Source: Myxococcus stipitatus DSM 14675 (GTDB lineage Bacteria; Myxococcota; Myxococcia; Myxococcales; Myxococcaceae). From it: a stretch of DNA of 64,000 nt. The stretch spans positions 806,001 through 870,000 of the forward strand of contig NC_020126.1 in NCBI RefSeq assembly GCF_000331735.1, given 5' to 3'. The notes beneath the pieces were generated by a model. It ran no database searches, had not been told where the DNA came from, and saw nothing but the letters and a program-made list of their open reading frames with translations. Each line of letters starts with the position of its first letter. The first letter of the stretch is position 1. The position numbers and the translations under genes are program-made. Below are positions 35,037 through 43,891 of this stretch, piece after piece.

Positions 35037-35546
35037 TCAGTTCACCTTGACCTGGAGCTCCTTGAGGACCTGGTCGCCGCGCATCACCGTGACGGTCCAG
35101 TTGCCCGGCTTGTTCAGCCGCACGCCGGTCCACTGCCGCGCGCGCCAGCCGTCGCCCTTGAGCTTCACGTCCTTCGTCTCACGCACCACGTTGCCCTGCT
35201 TGGTCTGCACCATGATGTCCTCGTAGGAGTCACCCTGGGGCACCAGGTACGCCTGCCACAGCATCACCTGGGTGTTGGCCTTCACGCCCTCGGCGCCGAC
35301 CTCGACGGTGCACTCGTACTTGTTGGCGCCTTCCTTGGCGACCTCGGTACAGAGCTTCGCTTCCACCAGCACGGGACCCTGGGTCTGACCCTTGTAGAAG
35401 TAGTTCCAGGTCTCCCGCACGGCGTCAGCGGTGGGTGCCTTCACGGGCTCCTTGGCCGGAGCCTCCGCGGCGGCGTCCTGCGCCAAGGCCAGCGACGACA
35501 TCCCCAACACCGCGCACACCATGCTCCGCGTGAGAAGCTTCTTCAT
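35037..35546 (-). CDS. Small secreted protein of unknown function
   Basis: A 169-residue protein with a cleavable signal peptide (MVCAVLGMSSLALAQDAAAE). The mature part has an Ala/Pro/Lys spacer, then WNYFYKGQTQGPVLVEAKLC and a beta-rich domain with two Cys (KLCTEV and YECTVEV) that could pair, ending GNWTVTVMRGDQVLKELQV. This immunoglobulin-like pattern is seen in many envelope proteins; no family named. Sits downstream of the atoE gene on the same strand, 73 bases away. Confidence 0.7.
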   Translation of the reverse strand: MKKLLTRSMVCAVLGMSSLALAQDAAAEAPAKEPVKAPTADAVRETWNYFYKGQTQGPVLVEAKLCTEVAKEGANKYECTVEVGAEGVKANTQVMLWQAYLVPQGDSYEDIMVQTKQGNVVRETKDVKLKGDGWRARQWTGVRLNKPGNWTVTVMRGDQVLKELQVKVN

Positions 35547-35619
35547 GTTTCGGGGTCCCCTCGTTTGGTGAGTACAGCGGGTGTTGATGTAGCACGAAAC
35601 GCGTGAGGCTCGCCCAGCG

Positions 35620-36963
35620 TCAGCCGAGCAGGAAGAACGCCAGGGTCACCAGCGGCAGGTACACGAGGAAGGCCACCAGGAGGAAGCCGAGGATGTCCTT
35701 GAACTCGAGCCGCGCCACGGCCAGCAGCGGCAGGGCCCAGAAGGGCTGGATGAGGTCGGTGGCCATGTCGCCCCACGCATACGCGAGCACCACCTTCTCG
35801 GGCGCGACGCCCAGGCGGCTGGCGGCGTCGAGGAGGTAGGGCGCCTCGATGGCCCACTTGGAGCCTCCGGAGGGGACGAAGTAGTTCACCACGCCGCTGT
35901 ACAGATAGACGATGGCGGGGAACGTGCTCGGGGTGGACAGCGACACGAACAGGTGGCCGATGCGGTCCGTCAGGCCCGTGGCCTTGAAGATGCCGTAGAT
36001 GCCCGCATAGAGGGGGAACTGGAGGACGATGCCGTGCAGCACGGTGCCGGCCTCCTCCGCCGCCTTGATGAGCCGCGCGGGCGTGCCGTGCAGCAGCACC
36101 GCGAGCACCAGGAACGTGAAGTTCACCACGTTGAGGTTGAGCGCGCGCCAGCCGCCGTTCAGCCACAGGTAGCGGCCCAGCCACAAGAGGCCCAGCACGC
36201 CGAAGAGGACGTTGAGCAGCCGCGCGTGGTCCAGCCACGTCGCGATGCTCTTCTCCGCCGGCCGCTCCGGCGGGACGAAGTCCCCCAGCTTCCGCAGCAC
36301 CGCCGGGTCCACGCGCACCACGTTCTCCGGCTTGGGGTGCAGCGCCCACGCGAGCAGCGTGAGGCCCGCGACGACGGACACGGTGAGCAGCACGTTGAAG
36401 GGCGAGAAGAGCGTCCGGTCGATGGGGATGAGGCCCATGCTCTTCTCGAGGAAGTGGCCGGGCGTGGCGACGAGCAGCGGCGCGGACGCGGAGAGCCCCG
36501 CGTGCCACGTGGCGCCCAGGCCGAAGTACGCGCAGGCGACGAGCAGGCGGTAGTCCACGTCGGGGCGGCGCCGCGCGACGAAGCGCACCAGCATGGCGCT
36601 GGCGACCAGGGACAGGCCCCAGTTGACGTAGGCCAGGGCCATGGAGACGAAGGCCATCAGCGCGACGGCGCCTCGGGGCGTGCGCGCCAGTCCGGCGGTC
36701 TTCTCCAGGAGCGCGCGCATGGGCGCGGTGAGGGCCAGCAGGTAGCCGGTGAACATCACCAGCGCCATCTGCATGGAGAAGGTGAGCAGCTCCCAGAAGC
36801 CGCCGCCCCAGGAGTCCAGCACCTTCGTGGCGGGTGCGTCCGCCCAGCCCATGGCGAGCCCCATGGTGAGCAGGCTCAGCAGCACGGCGATGGAGAACGC
36901 GCTGGGGACGAAGCGCGCGGAGAAGCGGCCTAGGGCTTCAGCGATGCGGACGAGGGTCTCCAC
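35620..36963 (-). CDS. atoE: Short-chain fatty acid transporter (AtoE family)
   Basis: A 447-residue inner-membrane protein with about 11-12 TM segments. It matches the AtoE/SCFA transporter family, which takes up short-chain fatty acids such as acetoacetate or butyrate. Typical pieces are RFVPSAFSIAVLLSLLTMGL, SWGGGFWELLTFSMQMALVM, and FKATGLTDRIGHLFVSL. Start at 36963 gives the family-standard amino terminus. It follows the coiled-coil lipoprotein gene by 105 bases; no catabolic genes are nearby. Confidence 0.88.
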   Translation of the reverse strand: METLVRIAEALGRFSARFVPSAFSIAVLLSLLTMGLAMGWADAPATKVLDSWGGGFWELLTFSMQMALVMFTGYLLALTAPMRALLEKTAGLARTPRGAVALMAFVSMALAYVNWGLSLVASAMLVRFVARRRPDVDYRLLVACAYFGLGATWHAGLSASAPLLVATPGHFLEKSMGLIPIDRTLFSPFNVLLTVSVVAGLTLLAWALHPKPENVVRVDPAVLRKLGDFVPPERPAEKSIATWLDHARLLNVLFGVLGLLWLGRYLWLNGGWRALNLNVVNFTFLVLAVLLHGTPARLIKAAEEAGTVLHGIVLQFPLYAGIYGIFKATGLTDRIGHLFVSLSTPSTFPAIVYLYSGVVNYFVPSGGSKWAIEAPYLLDAASRLGVAPEKVVLAYAWGDMATDLIQPFWALPLLAVARLEFKDILGFLLVAFLVYLPLVTLAFFLLG

Positions 36964-37068
36964 GCGGCGGCGGCTCCCGGTGCTGTGCCCGCATCCGGAA
37001 GGGAGCGGGGCTGCCGCGTTCTACGGCATCCCCATGCGTGGTGCCCACTCCTGTCGCGCGCGGGAGGG

Positions 37069-37764
37069 CTACCGGCCGCTGCCGCCGTAGGAGCGGGCCT
37101 TGGAGCTGGCCTCCTTCCACCGGGCCTCCGCCTGGCGCTCCAGCTTGACGTTCATGTTCACCCGGTCCTGCTCCTTGGCCGCCTCCGCGCGCGCCTTCGC
37201 CACCTGGTCGTTGACCTTGCCGCTGTCGAGCTTCTCCGCGCGCGCGTCGCCGTTGCGCTCGAGGGTGCGGTAGCGGGCCTGGTTGAGCTGGGCCTTCGCG
37301 ACGTCGACCTCGCGCTCGCGCATCTTCACCGTGGACTCACAGGTGGTGACGGCCTTCTCCTTCCACTCCGTCTCCGCGCGGGCCGCGGTCATGTTCTCCT
37401 CGGCCTGCTGGAGCTCGTTCTGCGCCCGGGTGATGTCCTGGCTCCGGTCCGTCGTGTTGCCGAGCTCCAGCGCCTTCTGCGCGACCTTCTGCTGCTGGTT
37501 GGTGATCTTCTCGCGCTCCTTGGCGACCTTGAGGTCCTCCTTGCTGTCCTGGAGCGCCACCTTCGCGCGGGTGAGGTTCTCCTCCGCGGTGTTCACGACG
37601 AGCTGGGCCTGTCGCACGTCCTCCATGTCGCTGGGGGGGACGCGGGCCATCCATGATTCGTCGATCTTCGTGCTGGAGCGGCTCGAGCTACAGCCGCCCA
37701 GCCCGAGCAGCAACGTCGCCGTGAGCACACCGCCCAACACCTTCCGTCCGCGCGCCTGGAACAT
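37069..37764 (-). CDS. Coiled-coil lipoprotein
   Basis: A 231-residue lipoprotein: the ATG at 37764 is behind GGAGGAAACGAC, and the signal ends at LGLGGCSSSR. Residues about 55-220 form a long coiled coil rich in Ala/Glu/Lys/Gln (QAQLVVNTAEENLTRAKVAL and similar), as in envelope spacer proteins. A GSGR tail ends it. Its 5' end overlaps the last 77 bases of the upstream NuoM-like gene in a different frame. Confidence 0.75.
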   Translation of the reverse strand: MFQARGRKVLGGVLTATLLLGLGGCSSSRSSTKIDESWMARVPPSDMEDVRQAQLVVNTAEENLTRAKVALQDSKEDLKVAKEREKITNQQQKVAQKALELGNTTDRSQDITRAQNELQQAEENMTAARAETEWKEKAVTTCESTVKMREREVDVAKAQLNQARYRTLERNGDARAEKLDSGKVNDQVAKARAEAAKEQDRVNMNVKLERQAEARWKEASSKARSYGGSGR

Positions 37765-39157
37765 GTCGTTTCCTCCGAATTCGTGTGGATTCGGGTTCAC
37801 GGTAGGCACGCCGGGGCGGAATGCCAGACGGGCCCTCCCTCGCGTACGAGACGGGCGTGAGGTCGAGCGCTCTCGAGTGTGATGTGCTCGGCAGGTCGGT
37901 CTCGGGCGGCGCGAGGGAGCGGTGGAGTGCCGGTGGCGCCAGCCCGCCCGCGATGACCGTCAGCACCCACGCGGTCGTCACCCAGCGTTCGCGGGGCAAC
38001 AGGTCTTGGAGTGGCGTGAGGCGCGCGGGGCCGAGGAAGGCGCGGTGACAGGCGCGCAGCAGCGTGAAGGCATTGAGCGCGAGGGCGGGTGGGAGCAGCA
38101 GGAGGTGCCAGGGGTGGGCGCCCAGCGTGGCGCGCAGCAGCAGGTCCTCGCTGACGAAGCCCAGCGTGCCTGGGAGTCCCATGGCCGCGAGGCAGAGCAG
38201 CAGGAAGAGCGTGGCCATTCGGGGTGCGCGCTCCGCGAGTCCGCCGAGCTGCTCCAGGTCCGTGGTGCCGGTGCGTGCCTCGACGGCGCGCACCAGGAGG
38301 TCCAGGCCCGTGAAGGCGAGGCCCGCGGCGAGACAGTGGAGCCAGGCGCCGTGGGGGCCCTCCGGGTTCGTCGAGGCCGCGCCGGTGAGCATCAGCCCGG
38401 TCTGGCTCAGCACCGCGAAGGCCAGCATGCGCCGCAGGTCCTTCTGGATGAAGGCGAGGAGTGCGCCGTAGAGCGCGGTGACCGCGCCCAGGGTCGCGAG
38501 CACGGGGACGACGGTGTCCGTGGTCCACTCGGGAGGCAGGCGTGGCAGGAGCCAGTGATTCAGGAGGTGGAGGCTCGCGGCCAGGCTCATCCAGAGCGGA
38601 CCCGCGCCCCAGGGGCTTCGAGTCATCCATGAGGGAAGCCAGCCGTGGAGGGGGACGGCTGCCAGTCGAGTGCAGAGCCCCACGAGCAGCAGGGCACCGA
38701 GTGCGGGGCTCCAGCCGAGCCATCCCAAGAGGAGCGTCGCGACGCACAGGGGCGCGGTGCCGATGAGCAGGTACACGCGTACGACGTCTCGGGGCCGCGA
38801 GCCACCGGACTCGTGCGAGAGATGGAGGTCCGGGAGCGCCGTCATGGCGATGAAGAGGAGCAGCGCCACGACGAAGGTGTTCGCTTGGAAGAAGCCCAGC
38901 GCCGCGCTCTGGGTGAGCAGCAGCGTGGCGAGCGCGCCTCGGCTCAGCGTTCGACGCGGTGCCGCCAGCACGGTGCCGAGCGCGAGGAGGGAGATGAAGG
39001 GCGACTCCAGCCGCGTGGACAGCGTGAGTGAGAGACAGAAGGTGAGGGCCGTGGTGAGGGCGGCGGTGTGCCTCGGCCAGGAGGGGCCGCGATGAGGCGC
39101 GAGGAGCAGCAGGGCTCCCAGCGCGGGGAGCAGGGGCGGCGCGAGCGCGGTGTTCAT
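37688..39157 (-). CDS. Second NuoM/NuoL-like membrane subunit of the Dab cluster
   Basis: A 489-residue protein with about 13 TM segments and antiporter-subunit character: TRLAAVPLHGWLPSWMTR, KDLRRMLAFAVLSQTGLML and MGLPGTLGFVSEDLLL are typical of NuoM/NuoN-like subunits. At the site where NuoM/NuoL have the conserved TM7 Lys, an Arg (TRLAAVPL) seems to stand. ATG at 39157 overlaps the dabB-like stop (ATGA). The last about 70 residues are basic and non-membrane and extend into the following lipoprotein gene. It probably forms an extra membrane module with the DabB-like protein. Confidence 0.75.
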   Translation of the reverse strand: MNTALAPPLLPALGALLLLAPHRGPSWPRHTAALTTALTFCLSLTLSTRLESPFISLLALGTVLAAPRRTLSRGALATLLLTQSAALGFFQANTFVVALLLFIAMTALPDLHLSHESGGSRPRDVVRVYLLIGTAPLCVATLLLGWLGWSPALGALLLVGLCTRLAAVPLHGWLPSWMTRSPWGAGPLWMSLAASLHLLNHWLLPRLPPEWTTDTVVPVLATLGAVTALYGALLAFIQKDLRRMLAFAVLSQTGLMLTGAASTNPEGPHGAWLHCLAAGLAFTGLDLLVRAVEARTGTTDLEQLGGLAERAPRMATLFLLLCLAAMGLPGTLGFVSEDLLLRATLGAHPWHLLLLPPALALNAFTLLRACHRAFLGPARLTPLQDLLPRERWVTTAWVLTVIAGGLAPPALHRSLAPPETDLPSTSHSRALDLTPVSYAREGPSGIPPRRAYREPESTRIRRKRHVPGARTEGVGRCAHGDVAARAGRL

Positions 39158-40527
39158 GCGGCACCCGTGGAGGGATTGCTGGGGGCGGGCTCGGCGGGAT
39201 GTGGGAGTGTGGGGCTCGGCGTGACTCCCTCCACCGTGGTGGCCCACCGTCGCTCCAGCGCGTCGAGCCATCGGCCCAGTCGCGACAGCGGATGCGTGCC
39301 TCCGCGCTGGAGCAACACGTCCAGCGCGAAGCGCTCCAGCGCGAGACGATACAGACGCGAGGGAAGGTGCCCGTGCGCGCGGGCGATGGCGGGAGCGGGC
39401 GCACCGCGCAGGGCCGAGCGTCGGGCCTGGGCATCGCGCAGCGCGGAGGGGGCGCGCAGGAGCTGGAGGCTGCGCAGGCACACGTGGGCCACGAGGTGGA
39501 CCAGCGCCAGCGTGTGGAGCCCCAGCCCCACCTCCGCGAACATCAAGCCCAGATGCGTCAGCACGCCGTAGGCCAGGGCCCCCTTCGCGTCGGTCTGGAC
39601 GCGCCACACCAGCGTGGCATGGAGGGCTGTGAGCAGGCCCACCACCACCAGGGCACCTCGCGCGAGCGGAGCCTGCGCCAGGAGAGGCGCGGCGCGCAGC
39701 AGGAGGTAGGGGCCCGCGTGCACGGAGAGCGCTCCGTAGAACAGCGCGCTGGACGGTGTGGGGCCTTCCATGGCGCGCGGCAGCCACGGACTGAACGGGA
39801 GCTGCGCCGACTTGCCCATCGCCGCGAGCAGAAGACACAGGCTCAGCACGGTGGCGGGGCCCGGGCCCAGGAACAGCGCGGCGCGAGCTCCGAAGAGGCT
39901 GCTCCACTGGGTCGTGCCCAGGAGGTGGTGCAGCAGGGCCACGGCCACCACGAGCCCCAGGTCGCAGAAGCGATAGGTGCCCAGGGCCACGAGCCCCGCG
40001 TCGACGGGTGAGGCGCGCTCCTGGAAGAAGCCGATGAGCAGCACCGAAGCGAGGCCCACCCACTCCCAGCCCACGAAGAGGATGGCCAGGCTTCCACTCT
40101 CCACCACCCACGACATGCCCGACGCGAACAACGCGAGCAGCAGGAAGAAGCGCGCGAAGCCCGGCTCGCGATGCAGGTAGGTGACGGAGAACCGCCCCAG
40201 GAGCAGGGTGAGGGTGCTCGTCAGCAGCATCATCGTCACCGACAGCCCGTCGATGCGCAGCGAGGGCTCGAGGCTCGCGAGGCCGTGCGCGAGCAGCGGC
40301 CCTGGATTGACCTCCAGCACCGTCCAGGACCGCGACACGTAGCGCACCGCGGTCACCGCCGCGCAGCCGAGCGCGAGCCACAAGGAGCCGAGGACCCATC
40401 TCGCCACCCAGCGCTCGCTCGGAGTCCGGTGCAGGAGCATCACGGCGCCCAAGCCGGCGAACGCCACCAGGGGGCACAGGGGGACCGCCGCCGCGAACCA
40501 ACCTTCGGGCAGCTCAGCAGGTGTCAT
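39154..40527 (-). CDS. dabB: DabB-like proton-conducting membrane subunit (NuoL-like)
   Basis: A 457-residue membrane protein with about 12-13 TM segments. The NuoL core is clear: ILFVGWEWVGLASVLLIGFF contains the TM5 Glu, and MGKSAQLPFSPWLPRAMEGP then SALFYGALSVHAGPYLL contains the TM7 Lys and broken-helix region. DabB is the cation-channel partner of DabA in bicarbonate uptake, driven by the proton or sodium gradient. It overlaps dabA by 14 bases. Shorter than NuoL (about 610), as is typical for DabB. Confidence 0.85.
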   Translation of the reverse strand: MTPAELPEGWFAAAVPLCPLVAFAGLGAVMLLHRTPSERWVARWVLGSLWLALGCAAVTAVRYVSRSWTVLEVNPGPLLAHGLASLEPSLRIDGLSVTMMLLTSTLTLLLGRFSVTYLHREPGFARFFLLLALFASGMSWVVESGSLAILFVGWEWVGLASVLLIGFFQERASPVDAGLVALGTYRFCDLGLVVAVALLHHLLGTTQWSSLFGARAALFLGPGPATVLSLCLLLAAMGKSAQLPFSPWLPRAMEGPTPSSALFYGALSVHAGPYLLLRAAPLLAQAPLARGALVVVGLLTALHATLVWRVQTDAKGALAYGVLTHLGLMFAEVGLGLHTLALVHLVAHVCLRSLQLLRAPSALRDAQARRSALRGAPAPAIARAHGHLPSRLYRLALERFALDVLLQRGGTHPLSRLGRWLDALERRWATTVEGVTPSPTLPHPAEPAPSNPSTGAA

Positions 40528-43500
40528 GGCGTGCGCCTCCTGGAGGAACCTGCGTGAGGGGACGCGGCCAACCCGAAGGCGCCCGGATGAGGGCGGGCGG
40601 GAGGAAGTCGTGATGTCCTCGGCACCAATCGGGCGACGACGCGACGTGCGGCAGCGAGAGCATCGATGGCTCGAGCGGCTGGAACCCCTGGGCCGTGAAG
40701 AGCTGCTGCTCTCCTGTCACCGGGTCGATGCTGGCCAATCGCATCCACTCGTTGCCGATGAGGTCTCGAAGTGGAGGCTGTCGCTCCAGGATGGCCGAGA
40801 GCACCTGGGTGCTGGCCTCCACGTACAGGAGCAGCCGCATGGGCTCGTGAATCTCAATCATCTGCCGAGGCAACCCCGTGCGCAGGTCGCTCGAGGCGCC
40901 GTCCATGACCCCGAGCAACCCCGTCACGTTGTGAGGCAGCTTGGAGCCGCAGCCGTGGCGCGCGTTGTCGACGCAGGAGAAGTAGTACTCCAGGCTGATG
41001 CCCGCGCCGACGGGCCCGGCCGCCAGGAGGATGCGCTCGACGAGCACGCCGCTCGCGTCTTGCGAGGGGTCGTAGGAGATGAGGAACACCCTCCGGTCCA
41101 TGAACAGCCCTCGCGTCAGCGCGCGGCGTCCGATGATGCAGGCCGCGTTGGTGACGTGGCCCAGCTCGGGGCGGGGCTGGCCCAGGTCCTCCGCGCGCTC
41201 CTCGACATGACGGAGCGCCATCGCGGGAGACAGTCCGGGTCGTGCGGACTCGAAGCGGCGGCAGCGCTCCTGTGCGGACAGGGCTCGCGCGCGGTCCAAG
41301 GCTTCGCGCAGGGCCGCCAGCTCTCCGTGGTGGGAGGGCGGGAGGCAGTCGGCGTCGTGGAGGGTCACCTCGTCCGTGGTGGTGTTGTGCAGTCCACCGA
41401 TGAACCACGTGGAGGCGGGGATGAGGAGTCCTCGCTCTTGGAGCTTCGCGCGGACCTCGGGACGGTTCGCGAGCTCCGCGAAGAGGCGCGCGTTCGGTCC
41501 GCCGTGCCTCCCGCCGCAGGCGCCGCAGTCGTAGGCGGCCTGGTGGGGATTGTTGACGCTCACCGCTCCGTGGCCGAGCAACACGACGAGGGGGGCGAAG
41601 GACTTCGTCAGCCCCATGCTCTCCAGCGACGCCGCGACGCGGGCCGCTTGCTCATCGAGCGTGAAGCCGCGTGGCTTTCCCGCGCGGGGAAGGAGAGGCG
41701 TGTCCCGGTGGCTGGTGAGCCGGGTGCGCGGGCGGGGCAGGAGCTTCGTGGTGAGTCCTCTGCGCCACTGGCTCACCGCGCGGGGGAAGAGGAGTCGGAG
41801 GAGCAGCCACGGCGCGGAGAGGAGGCCGAGCAGTGGCGCGAGCAACCAGGACAGCTCCAGCGCGTGGGTGCCTTGGCGCAGCACGTGCTCCAGGCGAGCC
41901 CACCGCGTCCGACGGTGGGCACGCGTCTTCGCGAGGGGCTCGTGCTCCGGACAGGCCCGCTCCTCGACGGCGTGTGCGGGCGTGACGACCACCGGGCACA
42001 GCGCGACGGCGTTCGCGTCGTCGAGGCCTTGGTAGTCGAAGGCCACTCCGAAGAAGCCCGCGATGCCGAGTGTCTCGTGCTTCGCGTCCAGCTCCTCGAA
42101 GTGGCGGCGGAAGGACTCCTCGCGGTCGTCCATGCAGAACAGCACCTGGAAGCGTGGCTTCGTCACGGTGCGCTCGTGGCTCGGACGCAGCCGGTTGCAC
42201 TCGAGGCCACGGGAGAGCTCCATCCGGTAGTGGTGCTCGTAGGCCTCCTGCCACACGCGCTGTCTCGCGCGGGTGTCGAAGTCCTCCAGCCAGGAGAGCA
42301 GCGCCTGGCGCTCTCTTGTTGGAATCGTCATCACGTCCATCGCGGAGAGACCCAGGAGTTGGGCCCACTGGAAGAAGCGCCAGCCCTCCCAGCCCCGGGG
42401 CCGCTCCGGGCGGGGTGCGGAGGCGAGGGCGCGTCTTGTCGCCTCGGACAGATGGGACAGTGTCCCGGAGTCGCCGAGCCTTCTTCTCGCCACGGCGAGG
42501 AGCGCGAATCGCTCCAGCGTGAGGCGAACGGCGACGAAGTCCATCAGTCGCGCGGGGGGCGCGTTGGAGGCGCGGTCCGCCGGATGTTGCTCCAGGCGAT
42601 GCATCATCCCGGCCCAGCCCCGGAGCGCGAGCAACACACGCGCGAGATAGGGCTCCCACTCCGCTTCGGGGACCCCCAGCGCATCGAGTGTCTCCAGCAC
42701 GGTGTCATCCGCCGAGCGGGAGGGTGAAAGCTCCGAGTCCAGGCCCTCCATCCAGTCCGGCCTGGCGCCGAGCCCCTCGCGCATGAGGGCGACCCAGGCC
42801 GCGTGGAAGCCTCGCTCGCGCTCGGGCATCGGCCAGTGGGCGTGGCCCTCGTCCAGGAAGGCCGCGCAGGCCCGGATGAGGTGCGGGTGGAGCAGGTCAT
42901 TCACATCCTCCCCCGTGGCCCGGCACAGCAGTTCCCGGTGGCTGAGGACCTGAGTCACGGCGGCGCTCGGACGGGTCTCCGCCTTCAGCGGCGGAGTGCG
43001 GCACAGGGACCAGAGCGCGCTCACCGCGAAGGGCTCGGGTGCTCGCTCCAGTCGCTTCCGCAGCGAGTCCAGGCTCCCATTCCCTCCGAACGCGGCGGAG
43101 AGCGCCGCCCGGACACACGTCACCTCCGCGCTGAGCCACCCCTCCACGGTCGGCGAATCCACCCCTTCGAGCTGCGCGGCGACACGCGCCGCATACACCT
43201 CTGCTCGCGTGGCCGGGACTCCCAAGAGCCGCAGCGAGACATCTCGCGGCAGTGGCCTCGGGAGCCGCATCGCGACGTCACGGACCGTGGCCTCCAGGTC
43301 GGGCGTGAGCAGCGCGCACGCGAGCTCCGTCATCGTCCAGTCCCGGCCAACGCGGTCCATCCAGACGTGCAGCCCGCGCGCTGAGCGCTCCACCAGGCTC
43401 CAATGCAAGGCCGGAGCGAGGTCCGCGCGGAATCGTCGGGCCGCGGAGTGCTCCTCCCGCTTCCATCGCAACGACGCCTCGGTCTCCTCCTCGACAGGAT

Positions 43501-43891
43501 GAAGCAACGCGAGGAGCGTCAGCGCCTCCGGACCCAGCGCCGCCCGGTCCACACCCGAAACCTCCTCGAACAGGAGCGCCGGAGGCGGAGGAGGACTCCA
43601 CGCTCCCGGCTGCGCGAGCACCGCGCGCAGGTCCTCATCCGTGATGCGCCCCTGCCGATACAGCTCCAGGAACCGCGCCTCGGAGAGATAGCCCTCCGCG
43701 CCAAGCGTCTCGCTCGCGGTGGCCACCGCCTCGTGGAAGGGGAGGTGCTCGTAGGCATGCAGCGTGTTGTGATGAACGAACACGCCGATGGGCCCCTGCG
43801 CCGGAAGGACCCGGCTGGCCCGAGCCAGCGCCGCACGAAGGCGCGAGCTCCGGTCCTCCGGCGACGACACCAGACACGAGGCCTGTCTCAT
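40514..43891 (-). CDS. dabA: DabA-type inorganic carbon transporter subunit (DUF2309)
   Basis: A 1,125-residue protein of the DUF2309/UPF0753 family. DabA has a beta-carbonic-anhydrase-like zinc site and drives one-way CO2 hydration to bicarbonate when energised by DabB. The four key residues of characterised DabA (Cys351, Asp353, His524, Cys539 in Halothiobacillus) map onto Cys586 and Asp588 in FCMDDREESFRR and His774 and Cys789 in GHGAVSVNNPH..AYDCGACGG, with the same 15-residue His-Cys spacing. Length exceeds the usual bacterial form by an enlarged first half. ATG overlaps the SulP stop (ATGA). Confidence 0.9.
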   Translation of the reverse strand: MRQASCLVSSPEDRSSRLRAALARASRVLPAQGPIGVFVHHNTLHAYEHLPFHEAVATASETLGAEGYLSEARFLELYRQGRITDEDLRAVLAQPGAWSPPPPPALLFEEVSGVDRAALGPEALTLLALLHPVEEETEASLRWKREEHSAARRFRADLAPALHWSLVERSARGLHVWMDRVGRDWTMTELACALLTPDLEATVRDVAMRLPRPLPRDVSLRLLGVPATRAEVYAARVAAQLEGVDSPTVEGWLSAEVTCVRAALSAAFGGNGSLDSLRKRLERAPEPFAVSALWSLCRTPPLKAETRPSAAVTQVLSHRELLCRATGEDVNDLLHPHLIRACAAFLDEGHAHWPMPERERGFHAAWVALMREGLGARPDWMEGLDSELSPSRSADDTVLETLDALGVPEAEWEPYLARVLLALRGWAGMMHRLEQHPADRASNAPPARLMDFVAVRLTLERFALLAVARRRLGDSGTLSHLSEATRRALASAPRPERPRGWEGWRFFQWAQLLGLSAMDVMTIPTRERQALLSWLEDFDTRARQRVWQEAYEHHYRMELSRGLECNRLRPSHERTVTKPRFQVLFCMDDREESFRRHFEELDAKHETLGIAGFFGVAFDYQGLDDANAVALCPVVVTPAHAVEERACPEHEPLAKTRAHRRTRWARLEHVLRQGTHALELSWLLAPLLGLLSAPWLLLRLLFPRAVSQWRRGLTTKLLPRPRTRLTSHRDTPLLPRAGKPRGFTLDEQAARVAASLESMGLTKSFAPLVVLLGHGAVSVNNPHQAAYDCGACGGRHGGPNARLFAELANRPEVRAKLQERGLLIPASTWFIGGLHNTTTDEVTLHDADCLPPSHHGELAALREALDRARALSAQERCRRFESARPGLSPAMALRHVEERAEDLGQPRPELGHVTNAACIIGRRALTRGLFMDRRVFLISYDPSQDASGVLVERILLAAGPVGAGISLEYYFSCVDNARHGCGSKLPHNVTGLLGVMDGASSDLRTGLPRQMIEIHEPMRLLLYVEASTQVLSAILERQPPLRDLIGNEWMRLASIDPVTGEQQLFTAQGFQPLEPSMLSLPHVASSPDWCRGHHDFLPPALIRAPSGWPRPLTQVPPGGARHDTC

